Shown here: positions 36,601 through 48,432 of the stretch, piece by piece
Layout: every line of letters starts with the position of its first letter
How positions within the stretch are numbered: position 1 is the first letter of the stretch
NCBI GenBank assembly: GCA_007449985.2
Contig: VIIQ02000030.1
Coordinates: 1-64,000 of the forward strand
Reading direction: 5' to 3'
DNA length: 64,000 nt
From: Desmodesmus armatus
Taxonomy: Eukaryota > Chlorophyta > Chlorophyceae > Sphaeropleales > Scenedesmaceae
Position numbers and translations under genes: made by a program
Notes under the pieces: generated by a model
Database searches by the model: none
What the model was told of the DNA's origin: nothing
What the model saw: the letters and a program-made list of their open reading frames with translations, nothing else

Positions 36601-39600
36601 AGAGCAGCGGCTGGCACCTGCAGGAGAGGAAGGTCATGGTACGGTAGCCACACACAGTGCATCAGACAGCAGCCAGGGAAGCCATGCACATGCTACGTCC
36701 TTGTACAAGGACGTAGCCCACCCACACAGGGCCCTACACTGACTGATCATGATACGCATGTTTAGCCACTAGTCATGTCAAGCCGCAGAGGGCCTCTGCT
36801 TGTGCCAGCTGCATCAGTCAAAACTGCCATATGTCTACAGTGTACACCCCCAGCAATATGATGTTAGCTGAAAGCACTGCAGGACCACCAACATGGCTTG
36901 TTTCAGTGGTGGCCAGCTGCCTGATCATGAGCTTTCACACAGTCCAGAACTTCATCAGGGGTCCACCTGGAGTGGCAGCACTGGGGCCTCAATCTTTTGA
37001 GATGACAGGTATGCATTTCATTCAACAGGCACAACCCACACTCACCTTCACTGGCATAGCCGTAGCCTCCAGGGTTGATGCAAGCATCCGCAGAAGTTGC
37101 TCCTGCAATCTGGTCGGTGATCATGTTCCTAGGGCAGGGCTTGCAAGGGGCAGCAGCCCAGCCGTACACCCTACCGGCGGCGCCATAGGTGTTGGCAGGG
37201 CAGTCCTTAGCGGCATAGAGGTTCTTGCCGACTGCGATCATGCCCTGGCCGGCCTCAATGACTGCAGGAGGGAAAAGGCAAGGAGGCAGCAGGTCGAGCC
37301 TTGAACATTGAATGAGAGAGGAGTTTGTGTATGCTTCCGGCGCAGTCCTGCCTTTGCAGGCTGTCCTCAGTATCTGTTCCAACTGGACGGGAGCAGTAAA
37401 GGGACAGCTAGAGTAAATCTTGCAGAATCTCTCAATATGGCCAGAACAGCGCTCGTCACTCGAGTGAGTCACTCACAGCATGAGGTTGAAGTGGCCCTGA
37501 CGCGTGAGCTGTTGGCTGCCAGTGGGTTCTCATCCAGTTCCAGAGCATCGCTCCTGATGCCTTCACCACAGGGTGTGCAGCTCCCAGCCCTGGGGTCCGA
37601 GTGTATCAGCCACCCCTCCCTGAAAAATCCAGTGTCACAGGGGGTCATCATGCCCCCTGACAGATAGTAGCCAGGAGGGACCGCTGCAGCAGCAGGGCAG
37701 GGGAAGGTCGACAACAGCGGCAGACAGGAATCATGTGAGGGCGGTTTAGAAAAGCAGTAATGCCAAAACCCTGCCGTGAGGTCATGCACGTGAGTCAGCA
37801 CCCTGACCCGTGCATCATGCTGGTCAGCCAGCAGCTGCAACCTTGTCTTGCACTCTCAATCACACACTGGCACACTCACGGAACGCTAGCTAGCTGACAA
37901 GCAAGCATCGCATGCATGCTTACATGTATGCCCTATGCTTGCACACAGGCATTTATGCTGTACTCACCACACTCCTCAATGGACTTTGCTCCCAAAACCC
38001 GGGTGACGGTGCCAGACGGGCATTGGGCACAGTAGCCACCAGCTGAGTAGTAGCTGAGCCCGCACATTGTTGCATCAGGCAGGCCGTTTGTAGAGTTCTG
38101 CTGCAGCACAGGGATCGCCTGCACACTGCCGTTGATGGCTGGTATGTTCTGGATACCATACCCCGGCACCACTTTGCTGCACTCAGAAGCCAGCTTGGCC
38201 CCTGCACCAGCTGTGGTGATGCCCCGGTTGCAGGGCAGGCACTTTTGGGCAACGGCAGCGTCAAAGGCTTCATAGTTCTCGCGGTAGAAGCCCTGGGGGC
38301 AGGTCCGGACCAGACCCTGGCTGACAAACCTGCCTGGGGGAACCTCTGCAGCAGCAGCAGCAGCAGCAGCAGCAGAGAAAGGCGGCAACTTGTGAGGCAA
38401 ACCTTACAGGTTCGGGTGAGGCAAAGTGCATATGTTCTTGCTGCAGGGCTAAGTGAACTGCTGGTCTGTATATGTCTGCAAAGCGCCGTGGCTGGAGTTG
38501 CTGAATGCCATGTGCCAGTTGCTGTCTTGTGTGCTGCCCCTCAGCGACATCCTCATCTACACCTTCATCACTGCAGACGGCTGTTGACAGCCAATCTCTC
38601 CACCCCCTCCCTCCTCCCCCCTCCCACCCTCTTCTCCTCCCTCCTCCTCCCTCCCTCCTCCCTCCCCTCCTCCCTCCCTCTTCCCTCCCCCCCCTTTCCC
38701 CCCTCCCTCCCTCCCTGCCTCCCCTCCTCCCTCCTCCTCTCTCTATTCAGCAAGACACTCACGGCACACAGCCCTCTTGCTGAGTCGCTGCCCAGGCGTT
38801 AGTGTCGACGTTGCCGCCTCCTCCAGGCCACCCTGGCACCTCAGGCACTTTGTAAGCCTGTTGTAGGCAGGGGCATACTCGGACCTGGCACATGCCGTGG
38901 CCGCTGTGGGCGCTGTCATTGCATAGCCAGCGGGAGCAACGCAGTCGACAGCGCTGCGGGCGCCGGTGTTGCGGGTGACAAGGCCGGCGCCGCACTCAAG
39001 CTGAGCGCCCCTGCTGGTGGGGTTTTCCGCCTTGTCGCCGCCAGGGCAGTAGCTGTTGGCGGGGCACCTTGTGCAGGAGGTGGCTGCTGTGCTGTTCTCA
39101 AAAAAGCCCCTGGGGCACACTGCCGGGTCAGCAACGTGGGTAAGGAAATACAAGGAGTGGCACACATGCGGTCAGGCGACAGGAGCGCATCAACCCAGCT
39201 GCAGTGCCGGCTTCGTCCACAAGAGTGAGTCATTTTTGTGGCTGCTGCTGCTGCTGCTGCGCTGCAGCCTAGAAGGTCCAATGACCAAGAGCAAAATCAA
39301 CCACAGCGCTCCTCCCATGCTGCAGCCACACCTGACTTGCAGCAGCAAGCCGTACGCACGTCTGTTCCTACAGAGGTTTTTCGGAAAGCTGAAGCAGCCA
39401 CTGGATAGGCCTCATGCGCCCTGCTGCCTCAGTCACCCTGCTGGCCCTGGGTCGCCTGCTAGGGTTGGGGTTTAGGGTCTAAACCTTACACCCTGCTAAA
39501 CCCTAGGTCACCCAGCGCTGACCCTGCTCACCGCACTGGATGATGTTCTGCTGCCCGCTGGCATCCACCACAGGCTCGTAGTTGGCCATGCAACGCAGGC

Positions 39601-40290
39601 AGGCCCAGCGCTGGGCGCCCTGGATGTTCCTGACCACACATGCACCTTCCTCGCATTTCTGAATGGTGGCCCGGCAGCCGTTGCTGTTTGACAGGGAGTC
39701 CTGCATGAGGATGCGTGCTGGCAAGCTGATAGCCTGATGGAGACAAGGCAGCAGGGATAGGGAGGGGAGGCAGGGACAGGCCGGTACATGCACTGCTGTT
39801 AGTGGTTCATAGGGAGCTGCTTGAAGCGGAAGGGGGGTTGCTTGATCGACTGCAGGGGGTGCTGGACTCGACTGCAGACCACTTGGCTGCATATGTTACG
39901 TCATGACTCATCACGGCATGCCATGCTGTGTTGTGCACAGACATGTGTGGGGGCCCACACAGGATGGGCATGAAGTTTTGAGAGAGTTGCTGCTTCTGGC
40001 CGCAGTGGTGTGGCACATTGCAACGTAAGGACAGCAACTGCAAGAGGCCAGCCTGTCGGGACACGTGTGCCCATGTGACAATGTGGTGCTGAAGAGTGGT
40101 TGCAGTAGGCACTGGCTGCACTCAGGAGGCAGGTACGTGCATTGCACGTATGTTGACTCTCTCTCTCCCTCTTGTTGCTGCTTACCTCAAATGCTGTGGG
40201 GCGGACCGCAGCTGCTGAGGCACACATCAGTGACACCAGCATAGCCACCAGCAGCTGCATCCTGTGCTGTATGCTGGTGGTTGTGGCCAT
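33691..40290 (-). CDS. Secreted Cys-rich protein with ephrin-receptor-like repeats and EGF-like end, paralogue B
   Basis: A long relative of the gene at 19370-23458, again predicted to be extracellular. Minus-strand exons: 40186-40290, 39532-39700, 38763-39119, 37968-38345, 37477-37683, 37046-37261, 36267-36617, 35023-36003, 34269-34667 and 33691-33851. They sum to 3324 nt and 1107 residues. It has a signal peptide (MQLLVAMLVSLMCASAAA), the same series of Cys-rich units as paralogue A, a Ser/Ala/Thr-rich insert in exon 35023-36003, an extra domain of unknown type (SSYFYTISSDDV to ALETLVLI), and an EGF-like motif (CSLNQCTCQPGWSGPQC). Exons 2 and 3 have exactly the same lengths (169, 357) as in A. 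One exon of A is split here by an added intron. The 3' end is uncertain: a GTGAGTGG donor lies just after the EGF motif, so the stop at 33691 may be inside an intron. Confidence 0.85.
36692..36717. repeat. Perfect 26-bp palindrome
   Basis: GCTACGTCCTTGT is followed directly by its reverse complement, with no spacer. It lies in the intron (36618-37045) that paralogue B has and paralogue A lacks. Confidence 0.95.
38584..38747 (+). repeat. Pyrimidine tract of CTCC-type repeats
   Basis: About 160 bp almost entirely of C and T (CCCTCCCTCCTCC variants) inside the intron upstream of exon 37968-38345 of Cys-rich paralogue B. On the transcribed strand it is a purine tract. Confidence 0.85.
39455..39512. 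repeat. Interstitial telomere-like motifs
   Basis: GGGTTGGGGTTTAGGGTCTA is followed by AAACC and, about 25 bp later, TAAACCCTA. These are single units of the plant and algal telomere repeat TTTAGGG in both orientations, inside an intron of Cys-rich paralogue B. There are too few units for a telomere relic to be certain; AAACCCTA is also the plant telo-box element. Confidence 0.6.
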
Positions 40291-41866
40291 ACTTTAGGGC
40301 TGCTGCAGCTGATTAAGCTGAGCACCTCGCCAGTTTGTGCAACGTGTGCTGTCCAGCGGCTGCAGATGCTGCTGTTGAGCCCACTCACACCCTGCAGCTC
40401 CGAAAACACAAGGGTCCCCACTACTGCGCGGTCACTGCTAACAGACAGTTGAGAGCTTCCTGGTACCGATCCTCGTGACAACAGGCTCACAACCTCAACA
40501 GGCTGCAGCCCAGCAGCATTGCCGGTGCGCACTGGAGGGAGGGAGTGGTGGTGAGTGGTGAAAGAAATGAAGAACAAAAGAAATCTACACGCCTCAAAGA
40601 AAGTAAGTGTGGGCCACAGCAAAGCAGATGCATACGGAGAGTGTATACGATGGTTTTCATGCTCCGTCGTGCGTATACATGTCGTCCGTGGCCATGAATC
40701 AGGACTTTCAAGTACGACAGGACTGCAGAGAGTGTCGCCAAACCAAATAATTAGATACGATGTACCAAATGCGCTATTTTGAGTGCACTAGGCGCGCTGT
40801 GCTGCCGTGTGCACAAAGTTCACCATCGTGTTGCGGATCACCATGTGTATGAAAGCCCGTCCCGCAGTCCCGATCGCTCTCGGTTTGTTCATACTGTCAA
40901 CTTTCTTACATCCGTGCGCTTGACAGTTGCGCCGACTGGAGAATCACCTTCATTGGGGCCAGCCACTGTACATGACGGCAGCAGTCTCAGGGATCTTGTC
41001 TTGCCTTAGTGCGATCGCATGTAGCTTTGGGCGCTCAGCAAGCAGTATCGTGCTAAGTGCAATGGAACTTGCCTTGTCAGAGGCAAAACCTACATGGGTG
41101 AGACAAGACGCAATGCTACAGTACATGGCACAAGCCAGCAGGTCATAGTAAAAGCCAGGTCGCTGGGGTGATAGGCCTTAAGCGCTTCCAAAACATAATC
41201 CTTGTGCATGGGCGCTGGCAGGCCATTCAACAAAGGGCATGGCCATTGCAGCTGGGATCGTCTTCATCAGCTGCACCGAGCAACCGGTTTGCATCTCCGC
41301 ATGGGACGGGGGCACAAATACTTATGTGTGGCTGGTATCTGATAGTACCGACATGATTGGCTGGGTGATTGTTACAAAGAGCGTACCACACAGCGAAGCA
41401 AGCAAAAGGTGAAGTGCAACATACTAGTCAAGCTGAGTGCAGAATCTGCAGGCCAACATGACATGCCACAACAATTGCGAAAAGCTTGACACGCAGATAC
41501 ACGCAGAGACCAGTACCTCATCAAGATAGTATACAAACACCAGAAATGTCATGTACAGGGCAGTCAACACTGTGGAAGGTACAGGTGTGCTGCAGGCCAA
41601 CAGCAAACACGCAAGCGCCCACAGCAGGTGCAAAGCGTGTCCAAACTGGTTGCATACAAGGTCAACGACACCCAGCCACTCTCCGCAGCCAGAGACACGT
41701 CAGCACACGTCGGCATTGACTGCAACCATTGCTGCAATTGGTAAACACCACCGCGGGTGGAGAGGGGAACAAAAAGGGCCTTACCCCTGGAGCCCTGCCC
41801 ACCGACAACGGCAGCTGATAGACACACAGCAGCACATCGCAACGCACAGCACGGCCACGCGTCCGC
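40291..41866. other. Intergenic: upstream region of Cys-rich paralogue B and 3' flank of cysteine protease
   Basis: No gene is supported. A minus-strand frame at about 40310-40530 stays open in front of the paralogue B start, but I see no start, splice pattern or domain, and read it as 5' UTR. A minus-strand TGTAA lies near 41371. Confidence 0.4.
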
Positions 41867-44800
41867 TTACACAACAGCGACCCCCTGCTGCTGCTCCTGC
41901 TGCTGACCCGCCCGCCGACCCAAGCTCAGTCCGCTGAGCTCCTGATCAGACCCAACCTCTGCATCCATGCCCTCCATGGCCTCTGCATAATCTGCATAGT
42001 CGTCCGCCAGGCTATCCAGGTCCTCCTCATCAGTTTCATCTGCTGGCAGGGGCTCGGGGCTGTCAGAGTACGAGGCCGGGACCTTGGTGGTCCATGGCAC
42101 GGTCTTCTTGCCGTCCTCTGAGGTGCACACACCCTGGTCTGTGTCGCAAATGGGGGCGTCGTGGGGGCAGCAGTGCTGGTTGTCGCCGCAGCCCACGCCA
42201 TGGCGCATGGGGCAGCAGTCGTGCCTGCACAGGGACAGGAGAGCAAGAGCAGCAGCGACATCAGCAGTGACATGCCATCCATGATGGGGCGCAATCAGAG
42301 TCTACTTCCTGTCGGCTCTGCGACAAACGATCTCTTTTAGAAGGCTGCTCGCTGACACCAAGGCAGCTCTATGCGGCAAAGGCACGCAGTGGTGCAGTCG
42401 CTCTGAGCTGCCGCTGCCCAAGCGTCACGATTGTGCCTGTGAGGTCGATAGGCAGCCTCTGTGTGCTGGCATAGAGCGTGCAGGGGCAGCATGCATGCAA
42501 TCCCACGGCATTGACAGCATCCCACAAAATGATGCTACAAGGACGATATGACACAACAGGCTGGCCTTACCTAATGCAGAAGAGGTTGAAGAAGAATGGC
42601 CAGTTGCAGCTGCAGGTGCTGCCTGCCGCGCACTCCGACCAGCCAAAGGCATCACACATCAGGGGCACCCGGGGGTTAGGGTGCTCCTTGACGGGGTAGG
42701 AGGCTGTGGAGGCAATGCCACACAGCCCACCCTTGCCCACACCAACCTTCAGCTTGAAGTAACCTTGTTCACCCCAAGAACCTGAGTAAAACCACAGGCA
42801 TGTGTGAACAATTCAGCATCGTGTGCATGAGGTGTGAACACACAACATACATTGTTACGATACATCCTGACTGTCCTGCTGAGTTGACATGGCTGGTGGC
42901 AATCATGTGTCAAGACATGAACGATAAGACATCTCTGCACACCCCGTCAGCAACTGCCCTCTCCAGACAGTAAGATGAAGCACAGTCCACCCGAAACTTC
43001 ACACACCCCTCACCTCCCCAAGAGTTCTTCACGAGCCAGTAGTCAGTGTTGGTCTTCTGGTCTGTGCCATAGCCAACCAGCAGCACACCATGGTTGAGCT
43101 CCTCGCAGCAGGTGTCGATCACACCACCCCCGTAGAACTGCATCGCAGGGCTGGCGCAGATGCCAACGGCAATGGGCTGCTGGGAGGCCGCCTGCCTGAG
43201 AGCATGCTCATTGTCCTTTGGCACATCCTCGTAACCGTCGATGGTCACGACATGCCTGCAAACAGCATATGCAGCAGCAACACACATAACAGCTTTGCTC
43301 AGGCGTGCATGGCGCTGGCGGTTGCATGGAATCTAGCAGGGCTGGTACGAGTGCGCTGCAACACGGACCCACGCATCCTGATGTAACTACAGAGTAGGCC
43401 AAACGCACAATGCTGCAAGCCCATGGGTCCATTTGCCTGTCTTTACGCCACTGTCAAGTTGCAAAAAAGCGTCAGGCTGTTGTGACTGTGCTAATCTGGC
43501 AGCATGTGCACCAATGGCTGCACTGTGACCAGCAGCAGGGCCCTGCCCTGGCCGCCTATGCCCCTGCCTGTACACAGTGCACTGTGCCCCGTCTACCCAC
43601 CTGTCCTTCTGCTTGCGCGCATTGCACCACATGCCAAAGCCCCAACCGGAGTAGTAGCCCCAGTCCTCCTCTGTGTCAATGCCGCCATTCCTCTTCACCC
43701 ACTCAAAAGCCCAGTCCATCAGGCCACCACCACAGCCTGCAGCACAACAAGGAGCACATACAAACGTCAACAACATCACCAATATCCCATGTGTTCTCAG
43801 CAGGTGTTTGCTTTGCATACCAGCAAGCTGCATACAAGACTGCAAGTGACAGCGTCAGCATGCCTGCGATGCTGCATCCAACTGCGGCAATCAAGTGGTG
43901 TGCGCACGGATGCATGGAAGTTTGTGCTGCAGGCTTCAGCGCCACATACACCATCTGCAGCCACCAGGGTCTGTGAGCTGCTTTCAATCAAACACCACAG
44001 GAAAGGAAAGCGTCCTGACACAAACCTGCATTGCCTGTCTCTCCATCACAGTCCACCTGCAGCACGTACATGACCCGCAGACATTGGCAGCACGAGTTGC
44101 GTCTCCAGTGGTGCTTTTTACCCTCTGGTGTGACATTCTTGCAAGACAGCTGTGCCAATCATTCCGCTGCTACATCACTTGCATGCGTTCAAGCAAAGCA
44201 ACTGTTAAAGCGGCAGCATAAGCTGCTAACTGGGAGAGAGAAACCCTGCTGCAGCTGCCAATGACTGCTGACACTGCTCAGCCCTTGGAGCAGGGGCAAG
44301 TCACACTGCCACACTACTTTGCATGTGTGCCGGCGCACTGGATTACATCTGGACACAGTTGACCTGGCGCAAGTATCGCAGCAACAACCTGTCCTGCCGC
44401 TCTGCTCAGCACCTTGTCAAACGCAAGCCCCAAGCCGCTCACCAGCTCCTGCTCGCTGAGGCTGACCAGCTCGCCAGTCTTGATGGCATTGACGCCCTCG
44501 ATGGCACCAGTGGCGGAAAAGGCCTGCAGCAGAAAGCAACGCCGGACCGCACGTCAGCAGCCCAGCACCTGTGTTGCGGCAACACTGGGCCTGCGGCAGT
44601 AGTGCTGAAGCAAAATATGCTCTGCAGGAATGCTCAGTACCCTTACTGATGCACACTGGCATCCGGTGTGCTGTTTCACAGTAGGTGTGACGGAAGCCGC
44701 AGCAGTATTCGCATAGTGCGCGCTAAGGACCAAGGGCTTTGGCACACACACCATGCAGCGCCTGCAGTACTTCCTTTGCCTGCAGTACCACTCACCCAGC

Positions 44801-46045
44801 AGCTGCCGCAAGCGCCCTGGTTCTTCACTGGTGTGACGACATTCTTCTCGCGCCAGTCCATGGAGGCGGGAGGATCCACATCCGCATACCTGAAGGGAGT
44901 GTCGCCGTTGGACTCCTTGCGGCTGCAGACAAAAAAAGGACACATGCGGTTGGCGCAGCAGAAGCCACAAGCGACAAGGATGTCAGACAGCGTGACTGGA
45001 CTAGCATGTAGCTGACTGCACCCCACACAAGATGGGTGGCATAACCTAACAGGGCTGAAAAGTGTGCAGGGCTGAAAGCTGTGCACCATCACCACTCACA
45101 GAGTGCGTGCCTACTCAACATCTCTGCTGAGCACGCCGTATCCAGCACACAAATGGCACATGCTAGGGCTGTCAACGCGTCAAGCTACTGGGGGGGGTAC
45201 TCAGCAACATCTACAATGGTGTCAGCTGCATGGATGCACCCCAGCATATATGAGGAACGATCTGAATGCATACCTTTGCAATGCTGTGGGGCCCTGGAAA
45301 CCCAGCTTCTCCTTAGAGAACTGCTCCCAAGACATGTCTGCGTACGCATTCAGCTCCAGCTGCACACAGCAGTAGCAGCATCAAGAACTGACCACGGGAG
45401 TTGATGGATCCAGCAATGCATCACGCGCCATGCTTCTTTCAGGTGATCCACCAGTGCCAAGCTGAAATTCTGAACAAAGGCCGACACAGGTGCTTCACCA
45501 TGCAACTGTCTCAGAGATGGGTGTTCCCTTGTGTAAGAGCTGCTGCTGGTGGCTGGCGGGGCATGCTGCTGCTGGGGTGTTTCAAGCGCACCTGATGGGA
45601 GGGATGGGCAGCGTTGTAAGTATGGATGAACGCCACATTGGACTTGAAGGCGTCAAACTGAGCAGCAGTACCCTGCAGACGTGACAGACAGAGTGTCTTG
45701 CACCATGACCCTGGTGGGTGTGGCTGTTGCAGCAACACGATCAGTGTCCACCACTGGAAGTGCCCAGTCAGCATGGACACCCTGGCGGCATACCCACCTC
45801 CTCCTTCCCATGCAGCTTCATCCAAGCACCGTAAGCTGCACTGGGGTTTGCCTGAACGCGAACAGCACACATGGAACACAGGGGCAGGGCGTAAAGAGGA
45901 GTTTCCACCATGCTGCTGATCAGCAGAGCGTCACCAACCTCTCTAGCACGCCACACACCTTGGCCAGCTGCAAGAGATCAGCACGCACGTATCCAATGCA
46001 TGCTAACAAGCACGCAAAAGCCAGGAAGGCCCGTCGGACTGGCAT
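41867..46045 (-). CDS. Papain-type cysteine protease with C-terminal granulin domain
   Basis: A secretory or vacuolar C1A protease of the plant RD21 type. Minus-strand exons: 45959-46045, 45798-45851, 45592-45672, 45274-45359, 44796-44922, 44443-44523, 44026-44056 (31 nt), 43601-43736, 43014-43255, 42571-42781 and 41867-42224. They sum to 1494 nt and 497 residues. Order: signal peptide ([19 protein letters not shown]), I29 inhibitor prodomain ([38 protein letters not shown]), mature protease with [18 protein letters not shown] (catalytic Cys), [25 protein letters not shown] (His) and [16 protein letters not shown] (Asn), then a granulin domain with the CC pairs HDCCPM and QHCCPH, and an acidic tail ending in a Gln-rich stretch. 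The exon split inside Cys-Trp/Ala-Phe and the 31-nt exon were needed to keep the family sequence continuous. Confidence 0.95.
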
Positions 46046-48432
46046 GGCTCTACGTGGACAAAAGATTCCTCCTCTGCCGAGAAACAAACGGGCCACAAGC
46101 TGGTTCAACAATGCTGTTTTTGCAACCTTTTGCCCTCTGTGTTGAACACTGTTCCCCATCCTTCGGCACAGTATAACACGACAACTGCCGGTTGACCTTC
46201 TGGTTGAGACAGGACATACAGGGAGTAATCTACGACCGTCCTTCCTGGTCCACCCCCATCCCTCACTGGAAGTACTCCTGCACATTTGTCTGATCCATCC
46301 AGCGTGCACCCAGGGACTCGGGGACCCCGCGAAGGGGGGTGGGGGCCCCCCGGAGTTCATACGGTAGAAGGGTCCAGGCACACTGACTGCAGGTGCCGGA
46401 CATCCGCCGTGATGAAAGCTTGTGAAGGAGGTGCATTGGGGTGTTGGGTGTACCCGGGCCCTGAGTGGGGCTCAAAAGCTGCCACATGCAGGGCGAGGTG
46501 TAGGGATTGAAAGGAGGGACGTGGCGTGCTGGGCCAGAGGATGATGTTGGTCCCCAAACAGCACGGCAATGCCATGGCTGCCGCGCCAGCGTGTACCACC
46601 GCTGTAGGCCGCTGCAGGAGTTACTTCGCAATCGAAGTGAGGCCAATGTGCTATTTCAGACAGTGAAGGAGACAGTGTGCTGCCCCTGCCAATGTGCTGC
46701 CCCTCAGAGCTGACTCCTGTTGCTGCTGCTGGACGATTTGCTTGCAGCGCTGCTGGGGCTGCTGCCCGAACAAGTCTGCAAAATGCCATGTTCAGCCTGT
46801 AGTGCCACTGACTGCAGTGCAGTCAGATGGCTGCAGCTGCCAGGCGCCCTGCAGGGCACCCTGCGCCCCCAGCTGCGGGGGCAAGAAGCTCCGGCGGTGT
46901 TGCGCCAACCGGAACGTTTGTGGTGTAGGGCAGCCACAAGCACAAATGTCCAGCCTTCTCCTACAGTGCTAAGCACACAGCCTCTGGCATTTCCGCTAGT
47001 ACCATCCTTCTCTACTCACCCCAGCCAGGTATGTGCTGCACAGGCCCTCTGGTCGGACCCCAACACTGGGTGCAAGCGTTGCAGCGGCAGCATAATGTCT
47101 TTCAGGGTCTGCTCTTCAACCGCTTGCACACCGGTTCTTCGGGTCCTTGTGGGTTGCCAATAAGATGCGCATGGTGCGCACCTGCTGACATGACGCTGAA
47201 ATGTTTGGTGAGCACAGCCTGTCCTAAGGAGGTAGCAGGGTGTAAGCTACCACCATGTCTAAGCCATGAGACGGGGGCGGACTGCATCCAGTGGCGGGCA
47301 AAGCTTACATGCCACCCGCAACTTCAGGGAAAAGCCAGAGGGTAGATCATATATGGTAGATCACTCTGGCAGAGAGAACGCCAGAGGTACGTTCAAGGTG
47401 CTGGTGCAGGCGGCTTAGCACCGTGCTGAGCATGCACATGTGCTTTTGTACAGAAGCAGTGGTTCCACATGTAACTCTGGTTGCCGCTAGAGTTGGCGCG
47501 CACACAGCCTAGCAGTAGTTACACCTTTGTTGCCTCTGCCAAAAGCATTGCTTGGAGCCCATACGTTGCTGTGCCAATGGGGCGGCCAGTGAGCACCGGT
47601 GCGGTGTTCACGGCACATGCCATGATGGTAACTTGACACCAGACAAAGTTGCTAGTATGGCAGCAAACGGTGTGCTGGTCAGCCTGAGCAACACATGCTC
47701 AAATACTTTGGGGTTTTCAGTTTACTTGTGTGCTGGTGCCACTGGTGGTTTGCATGTGCACGTGGTGGTGGGTCTTACCGTGGATTGGGTGACGTAAGCT
47801 GGCTTAGTGACGATGGTGGGCTGCCCTGCTGTGTTGACCGGCTGGTGGTGGGGAATCAAGGGCTGTGAAAGGCTCAAAGGTTGTGTATTCACCCCGTCAA
47901 ACAACTCTCATTGCAGACTGACAGAGATGACTCATCTGCCACTCACTCCACTGACCAGCAGCACATACGTTCCATCCTTCCTTGATGAGCAAACAATTAC
48001 GAGTGGCAACCGTTGCAGTTCCAACCAACATTGAAGTCCCTCCTATCAACGACGACAGTGAGCGTGTACGCCAATATACTGCCTGTAGTTGAGGAAGACG
48101 CCTGGACACCGCTACGACTTCACCTACGGCAGGTGACAGACAAGTTTGATGTCCTGAAGCGCTGCCATGGCCGTGCGTGTATCAACCTGGCCAGAGCAGG
48201 TAATTCAGTTGGTGTATGTCCACAGAAATGCTGCTGCATGTGCAAGGAGCGTTTGCTGTGCCAGTACGAGGGTGTATGACTTTTGTAGTGGGTTTTGTTT
48301 AGAAGCAAGTCCCACTTTCCAGTGCAGCATGCACCCAGCTGGGCTCCAGGCACGTGCAGCAGCAAACCAAGACAGTATCGTGCATCCGGCAGGTCCCTGA
48401 CAGCACACTCAAGAGGTTAATACCGCTGTTGC
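46046..48432. other. Intergenic region between divergent protease and LRR genes
   Basis: About 2.4 kb, expected to hold the promoters of the protease (minus) and the LRR gene (plus). Overlapping minus-strand frames of 80-127 codons at 46260-46790 and a plus-strand frame at 48013-48279 have no recognised domain. A 19-bp near-palindrome with 9-bp arms lies at 46808-46826. Confidence 0.4.

Noticed and set aside
40227..40622. Open minus-strand frame before the start of Cys-rich paralogue B
   Set aside because: It is out of frame with the signal peptide exon and is better explained as 5' UTR.
46263..46789. Overlapping minus-strand frames that could be a retroelement fragment
   Set aside because: No reverse transcriptase, integrase or gag motif is visible, and there are no terminal repeats.
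48013..48279. Plus-strand frame upstream of LRR copy 1 as a possible first exon
   Set aside because: It has no ATG-to-donor pattern that joins the LRR frame in phase, and copy 2 has no counterpart.
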